Positions 7,087-10,588 of a DNA stretch of 10,588 nucleotides are shown here, one piece after another. The notes below the pieces were generated by a model that had not been told where the DNA came from, ran no database searches, and was given only the letters and a program-made list of their open reading frames with translations. This DNA comes from CAYYGL01 sp964471235. Lineage in GTDB: Bacteria > Calditrichota > Calditrichia > RBG-13-44-9 > J075. A program made the position numbers and the translations under genes. The stretch spans positions 1-10,588 of the forward strand of contig CAYYGL010000173.1 in the NCBI GenBank assembly GCA_964471235.1, written 5' to 3'. The stretch's first letter is position 1, and each line of letters opens with the position of its first letter.

Positions 7087-7134
7087 TCGTCATCTTTTTA
7101 AGCGAAAAACTCATCGATTCACTAACGGAAAGGA

Positions 7135-8934
7135 ATGCTCTTGTTGAAAAAAATCGTTTTTGCCTGCTTATTCATTTTCTCATTTATGCTTACCCATTCT
7201 CTGAACGCCCAGACAGTGGAAAATCCCATTGAAATCAGTCTTCGACCGCTAACAGAAGCAGTGCCCCCCGGGCAGTCTTCGGCGGTGATTGTCACGTTTC
7301 GCATCCCGCGCGGATTCTGGTTGGGGGAAAAAGACCGCTCCACGGTTATCAATATGGAAGGGGGGAAATTCCTGCAATTCGGTGCTCCTCAATTTCCCAA
7401 TCCCCAGGTCGAGGGTGTGCCCGTTCACCTGGGCACCAAGCGGGTGTACACCGGGGAAATCCGGGTGATTGTGCCCTTTACGGTAAAGAAAGATGCGCCC
7501 CGGGGAAAACAGGATATCATCGCCCGAATCACCTACACCCCGGCGTTAAGCGCCGGCAGTCTCTCGACCCATATCCGGGAAAAATATTTCACCTCGGTAT
7601 CCATCAGTACAAACCGTGGGGGGCAAACAGTCGGCATCCCCGGACCTTCCCGGGTCGAGGTGCCGCAGGATTTTCTGGTGAAAGAAAAGCGTCTCAATTT
7701 ACCCGAGCCGATGAAAACCATGTTCCACACCTGGGATGAATCCGGGGTGCTCCCCAAATTTTTGCACCGGTTGTTTATCGATCCTCCCAATCATGGCAAG
7801 CATATCCAAACGGTCTGGACACCGTTTGTCGGTTCCACGGAAAACAATGGTCAAAGCCTGGGAATGGGTGTGGCGTTGATGAATGTCACACGGGAAGGCA
7901 TCATGACCGGCACCCTGCAGTTCCGCGGGTATTACAACGAATACGTGGGCGCCTCCGCGGCGATGGAAGCGGTGAGCTGTCCCGGTGCGTTTTATAATTA
8001 CTGGTTCTCGGCGCAAATTTCCGAAGACCGCAACCGCCAGGCGCACTTCCATATAGAAAACTTAACGCTCGGCGCAAAAGACCGATTCGGATTTGAACTC
8101 CAGGCAGATGCCTTTCAGGACCCCCGCTATCGTTTTTCCGGGCTGGGCGGCGCCACCGATGAGGAAGACCAGACCAATTACACCCATGAAGAGTTCGGCG
8201 GTTTTCTGGATTTCTACTGGATACCGGCGGAACATATTCGGATGGGAGTTGGCGGAAAAGTTCGTTCAGTGGATGTCAAGCGCGGCGCCGACCGACTGGC
8301 GAAGGTGATGCCTTACACAGTCAATGAAGCCCGCTTTACCGGGGTGCCCGGTATTCGCGGTGCCACGGTGGTGGGCGAACGGGTGAATTTGATTTATGAT
8401 TCCCGCAACCAGGAGTTTACCCCCTCTTCGGGTGTCTATGTAAAACTCATCGCTGAATATGACCAAGTAACCAGCAATCCCAAACCGGTGTCCACCTACG
8501 GGCGATTTTCCGCGGAGATTCGCAAGTATTACACCACCGTGAATCGGAAGTTTACCCTCCTGCTCCGCAATAGCTGGGTGCTAACCACCAGTGAGCAAAT
8601 TCCGTTTTTTGATCAAGCAACCCTGGGCGGGGAGGCATCGCTTCGGGCATTTGACATTGGCAGGTTCTACGGGCAGCACTCGGTCTTCGGAAGTGTGGAA
8701 CTGCGCTACCAGGCGATGCACGTGGTGATGATGGGGTTTCCCATGGATCTGGAAATGGCGCCGTTCGTGGATTTTGGGCAGGTATTTAACAGTACCGATT
8801 TTGAAGGGGAATTTAACGTAAACCCCGGGTTGAGCATCCGGGTGTTGAATAAACCCAATATCGGTATTGTAGTGAACGGTGCGATTGGACAGGACGGCGT
8901 AATCTATACCGGCGGCGTTAATTTGCCGTTTTAA
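7135..8934 (+). CDS. DsbD-N-like domain fused to a BamA/Omp85-type outer-membrane barrel
   Basis: A 599-residue exported protein. A signal peptide covers about 1-25 (KK, hydrophobic core, then LNA-Q26). Residues about 30-160 look like the N-terminal immunoglobulin-like domain of DsbD ('PPGQSSAVIVTFRIPRGF', 'GEIRVIVPFTVKKDAPRGKQDIIARITYTP'), but the two redox cysteines are missing; the mature protein has a single Cys (C282). From about 225 on it reads as an Omp85 barrel: 'DPRYRFSGLGG', 'ERVNLIYDSRNQEFTPSSGVYVKL', 'LGGEASLRAFDIGRFYGQ....GSVELRYQ' (the LRG/F-type signature with Ala in place of Gly) and a terminal 'GGVNLPF' ending in Phe. No POTRA domain is seen. Likely roles are outer-membrane protein insertion or an orphan barrel; I cannot decide. 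Start: GGAAAGGA abuts the ATG at 7135, whereas TTG at 7141 or 7144 has better spacing, and 7144 would give a typical 'MKKIVFACLF' signal. Confidence 0.85.
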   Translation: MLLLKKIVFACLFIFSFMLTHSLNAQTVENPIEISLRPLTEAVPPGQSSAVIVTFRIPRGFWLGEKDRSTVINMEGGKFLQFGAPQFPNPQVEGVPVHLGTKRVYTGEIRVIVPFTVKKDAPRGKQDIIARITYTPALSAGSLSTHIREKYFTSVSISTNRGGQTVGIPGPSRVEVPQDFLVKEKRLNLPEPMKTMFHTWDESGVLPKFLHRLFIDPPNHGKHIQTVWTPFVGSTENNGQSLGMGVALMNVTREGIMTGTLQFRGYYNEYVGASAAMEAVSCPGAFYNYWFSAQISEDRNRQAHFHIENLTLGAKDRFGFELQADAFQDPRYRFSGLGGATDEEDQTNYTHEEFGGFLDFYWIPAEHIRMGVGGKVRSVDVKRGADRLAKVMPYTVNEARFTGVPGIRGATVVGERVNLIYDSRNQEFTPSSGVYVKLIAEYDQVTSNPKPVSTYGRFSAEIRKYYTTVNRKFTLLLRNSWVLTTSEQIPFFDQATLGGEASLRAFDIGRFYGQHSVFGSVELRYQAMHVVMMGFPMDLEMAPFVDFGQVFNSTDFEGEFNVNPGLSIRVLNKPNIGIVVNGAIGQDGVIYTGGVNLPF

Positions 8935-8944
8935 CCTGGGTTTT

Positions 8945-8967
8945 CTCAGGTGTGGCTGAGCTTTTCT
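8945..8967 (+). terminator. Weak intrinsic terminator after the barrel gene
   Basis: CTCAG (8945-8949), a 6-nt loop GTGTGG, and CTGAG (8956-8960) are followed at once by CTTTTCT. The stem is only 5 bp. An alternative pairing, ACCTG (8934-8938) with CAGGT (8947-8951), overlaps it. It is placed where the + strand transcript should end before meeting dgt. Confidence 0.35.
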
Positions 8968-8989
8968 CCGGGGTGCGCGCTTCCCACTT

Positions 8990-9019
8990 ATGGGTCAGGA
9001 ATACGAATTTCGGACCCAT
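8990..9019. terminator. Inverted repeat between the convergent barrel and dgt genes
   Basis: ATGGGTC (8990-8996) pairs with GACCCAT (9013-9019) around a 16-nt loop that contains a smaller CGAA/TTCG pairing. It lies just beyond the dgt stop codon on the - strand. It has no clear T-run on either side, so a termination role is uncertain. Confidence 0.3.
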
Positions 9020-9037
9020 CCGGAGGAGGCAATCGAA

Positions 9038-10318
9038 TCAAATCAAATCCACAATGGAGCCGTAATCCGGGTCGAAGAACCGTTTGTAGATTCGGATGGC
9101 GAAATCATCGGTCATCCCGGCAACATGATCGCAGATCAGGCGCATTTTGCGGGCAGGGTCTTCTGCATGCACAACCGCCTGGTGGGTGGCTTCCGGCAGC
9201 AACGTAACCGGAAATTCACAGTCAAGATAATTATCCCGAAATGCCGCAAATAGTTTTTCCAGGATATAATTCCACTTAAACCGGAGTTGCTGCAACTGGG
9301 GGGAGTTGAACACGATATCGGCGGCAATGATTTTGTAAAGATGCGCTTCTTCCAGGGCTGTGGGTTCAATCACCAATGCCAGTGCATAGCGGTTGGTCAA
9401 ATCGCTCATAAAATTGCTGCGCTGCTGCAACCCGCAGGCGTTAATGAACTCCCCGATTTTGCGGGAAAACACTCGTTCCACCTCCCCCTCCTCAATCGCC
9501 TTGATGATGCCATTAACCCATTCCGTCTGCTGTTTGGTGAGTGGGTGATCGCCTGCCCAATGTGCCAGACGGTCCGGTGTAATAAAGCGCGCCCGAACGC
9601 CATCGACAATATCATTCAACGAATAAGCGGTATCATCCGCCCAGTCCATGATCTGGCATTCGATGCTGCGAAACTGATTCAGTTCATCCCCCGGGGTAAG
9701 CGAATCGGGAAAAGAGCGGTTGGCGAAAACAAAATCGAGATACGGCTTCTGATCGTCGTACAGAAAGTGATGTTCCGGATGCTCCCACTGGGACATGAGG
9801 GTTTTGTATTTCAATACGCCGTCCAACAATGCCCGGGTGGGATTCATCCCCACCCTGCCCTCTTTTGTGGAATACATGATTTCGGTTAGAATCCGCAGGG
9901 TCTGGGCATTTCCCTCAAAACCGCCGTTCTCGCGCATCAACCGGTTCAAAGTGCTTTCCCCGGAATGACCGAACGGCGGATGGCCCAGGTCGTGGGCAAA
10001 ACAGACCGCTTCCACCAGGTCCGGGTCGATGTAAAACGTTTCGCTCAGCAGGGAAGCATTATGGTAGAGATGGTGGCAAATGGAACGCCCGATTTGCATC
10101 ACCTCGATAGAATGGGTTAAGCGGGTGCGATAAAAATCATATTCCCCGGAGAGAAAGACCTGGGTCTTTGCCTGAAGCCGTCGTAAACCGGAACTGTAAA
10201 TAATCCGGTCACGGTCTTTTTGAAAAGGCGTTCGATAATCCTCTCGCTTTCGGGGAGAGAGGGTTTCCCGGTCAAATTCATTGTAGAATTGATTTTCAGC
10301 CGTCTTCAAAACACTCAT
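9038..10318 (-). CDS. dgt: Deoxyguanosinetriphosphate triphosphohydrolase (dNTPase, HD superfamily)
   Basis: A 426-residue cytosolic enzyme that hydrolyses dGTP, and often other dNTPs, to the deoxynucleoside and triphosphate, so adjusting the dNTP pool. The order of family motifs is intact: 'RTPFQKDRDRIIYSSGLRRLQAK' broken here as R29-P31 and D35-R47 with 'LQAKTQVF' after it, 'RTRLTHSIEV' with metal-ligand His69, 'AVCFAHDLGHPPFGHSGE' with the HD pair H109-D110, 'GGFEGNAQTLRIL' (132-144), and 'MDWADDTAYSLND' (224-236) supplying the last metal Asp. Nothing is truncated. The ATG at 10318 has AAAGGG about eight bases upstream. No toxin, defence or phage gene adjoins, so housekeeping is the simplest reading, though some dGTPases do act against phage by draining dNTPs. 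It converges on the barrel gene with 103 bp between. Confidence 0.95.
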   Translation of the reverse strand: MSVLKTAENQFYNEFDRETLSPRKREDYRTPFQKDRDRIIYSSGLRRLQAKTQVFLSGEYDFYRTRLTHSIEVMQIGRSICHHLYHNASLLSETFYIDPDLVEAVCFAHDLGHPPFGHSGESTLNRLMRENGGFEGNAQTLRILTEIMYSTKEGRVGMNPTRALLDGVLKYKTLMSQWEHPEHHFLYDDQKPYLDFVFANRSFPDSLTPGDELNQFRSIECQIMDWADDTAYSLNDIVDGVRARFITPDRLAHWAGDHPLTKQQTEWVNGIIKAIEEGEVERVFSRKIGEFINACGLQQRSNFMSDLTNRYALALVIEPTALEEAHLYKIIAADIVFNSPQLQQLRFKWNYILEKLFAAFRDNYLDCEFPVTLLPEATHQAVVHAEDPARKMRLICDHVAGMTDDFAIRIYKRFFDPDYGSIVDLI

Positions 10319-10391
10319 TATGGTTACCCTTTAGTTGGTATATAGATGGGTTCAAACAGTGATGCATAACAATTTCTTCCAGGGCACGTGT

Positions 10392-10406
10392 TGCCCCATC
10401 GGGGCA
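10392..10406. repeat. GC-rich hairpin upstream of dgt
   Basis: TGCCCC-ATC-GGGGCA is a perfect 6-bp stem with a 3-nt loop, 74 bp ahead of the dgt start on the - strand. It could be a leader structure of dgt, the end of a gene beyond the window, or another interspersed palindrome. There is no T-run beside it. Confidence 0.45.
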
Positions 10407-10468
10407 GGTTCCATAGGGCAAGCTGTATTCCGTGGTTCGTGGTACGGAAAGACATGTTCAGCGGTTGT

Positions 10469-10555
10469 CAAAATAATGAAGTTTTGATTAAATAACCGTG
10501 CCACCGACAAAATAATGAAGTTTGATTAAATAACCCGTGCCACCGACAAAATAAA
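10469..10555. repeat. 39-bp tandem repeat, two full copies and a partial third
   Basis: Copy 1 is 10469-10507 and copy 2 is 10508-10546; a third begins at 10547 and departs after CAAAATAA. The unit starts CAAAATAATGAAG, continues with GATTAAATAA and ends CCGTGCCACCGA. The copies differ only by two compensating one-base changes in run length: TTTT/TTT and CC/CCC. They are therefore nearly identical and the duplication may be recent. Confidence 0.8.
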
Positions 10556-10588
10556 TTTTGTCGCTCCTACGTTTACAACGGAGCGTCA
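10544..10588. repeat. Paired palindromes at the right edge (possible interspersed element end)
   Basis: CGACAAAAT-AA-ATTTTGTCG (10544-10563) is a 9-bp perfect stem growing out of the third 39-bp unit. It is followed by CGCTCC (10562-10567) and GGAGCG (10580-10585), a second stem whose loop contains CGTT-TAC-AACG. The first palindrome matches the core of the one at 1331-1348. The element may continue past the window. Confidence 0.6.

Larger units (their letters stand above)
6584..7134. other. 551-bp gene-free divergent region rich in small palindromes and direct repeats
   Basis: I see no credible coding sequence here. Frames open on either strand give compositionally odd peptides and run through the repeats. 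Contents in order: the promoter at 6615-6643; CGGCAG-AC-CTGCCG (6662-6675); CGTGC-TGT-GCACG (6704-6716); a compound palindrome (6774-6805); GTTG-CCG-CAAC (6821-6831); GTTCG-TTG-CGAAC with a direct repeat (6851-6878); ATTCGTG repeats (6901-6926); CTCC-AAA-GGAG and GTCC-GTT-GGAC sharing one base (6982-7002); and a TATAAT box (7081-7086). The stretch could be a cluster of interspersed repeats, a decayed mobile element, or a structured RNA. Confidence 0.6.

Noticed and set aside
9287..9889. A 200-codon + strand open frame inside dgt
   Set aside because: It is antisense to an intact dGTPase with all family motifs. Long antisense frames are expected in such codon usage.
9038..10318. dgt as part of an anti-phage defence island
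   Set aside because: Some dGTPases do deplete dNTPs during phage infection, but no other defence, toxin or mobile gene is in the window. Housekeeping is simpler.
10339..10344. TATATA upstream of dgt as a -10 box
   Set aside because: No -35 hexamer lies at 16-18 bases, and transcription from it would begin on top of the ribosome binding site.
10469..10555. CRISPR array at the right edge
   Set aside because: The 39-bp units are directly adjacent with no unique spacers, and no cas gene is nearby.

Overview
The window looks like chromosomal DNA from a Gram-negative bacterium of the Bacteroidota/Calditrichota-type (FCB) assemblage. The evidence is a TonB-dependent receptor followed directly by a PorV/PorQ-type barrel, a BamA-like barrel with an unusual N-terminus, and a SurA-like lipoprotein foldase. 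Several genes have clear AGGAG-type ribosome binding sites and at least one sigma70-like promoter is visible. This fits a deep FCB lineage (Calditrichota or a neighbouring candidate phylum) better than a classical Bacteroidales or Flavobacteriales genome, where Shine-Dalgarno sites are rare. The phylum call is an inference. Base composition looks uniform, close to half GC in the genes. I see no phage, transposase, integrase, CRISPR, rRNA or tRNA.

Layout. On the + strand from the left edge: the C-terminal part of a TonB-dependent receptor (2-1279), a PorV/PorQ-family outer-membrane protein (1468-2493), a lipoprotein peptidyl-prolyl isomerase with two parvulin-like segments (2658-4463), and a sodium:solute symporter (4529-6163). 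A small uncharacterised membrane protein is convergent on the - strand (6272-6583) and has a good promoter of its own. A 551-bp gene-free stretch rich in short palindromes and direct repeats (6584-7134) separates it from a divergent + strand gene (7135-8934). That gene encodes a DsbD-N-like domain joined to a BamA/Omp85-type barrel. A dGTPase gene (dgt) reads back on the - strand (9038-10318). The right edge holds 39-bp tandem repeats and a palindrome.

How the genes fit together. Four of the seven genes act at the outer membrane or in the periplasm: TonB receptor, PorV-like barrel, SurA-like foldase and DsbD-N/BamA-like barrel. The first three plus the symporter are collinear, so this may be an envelope biogenesis and uptake neighbourhood (TonB import across the outer membrane, foldase support for barrels, Na+-coupled import across the inner membrane). 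Co-transcription is not shown: the gaps are 188, 164 and 65 bp and contain repeats. The dgt gene is a nucleotide-pool enzyme without an obvious link.

No clear new multi-gene system is visible. The points most worth following are the POTRA-less, cysteine-free DsbD-N/barrel fusion, the small conserved-looking membrane protein, and a family of palindromic and short-period repeats in nearly every intergenic gap. Two copies of a GACAAAA/TTTTGTC palindrome lie about 9.2 kb apart.
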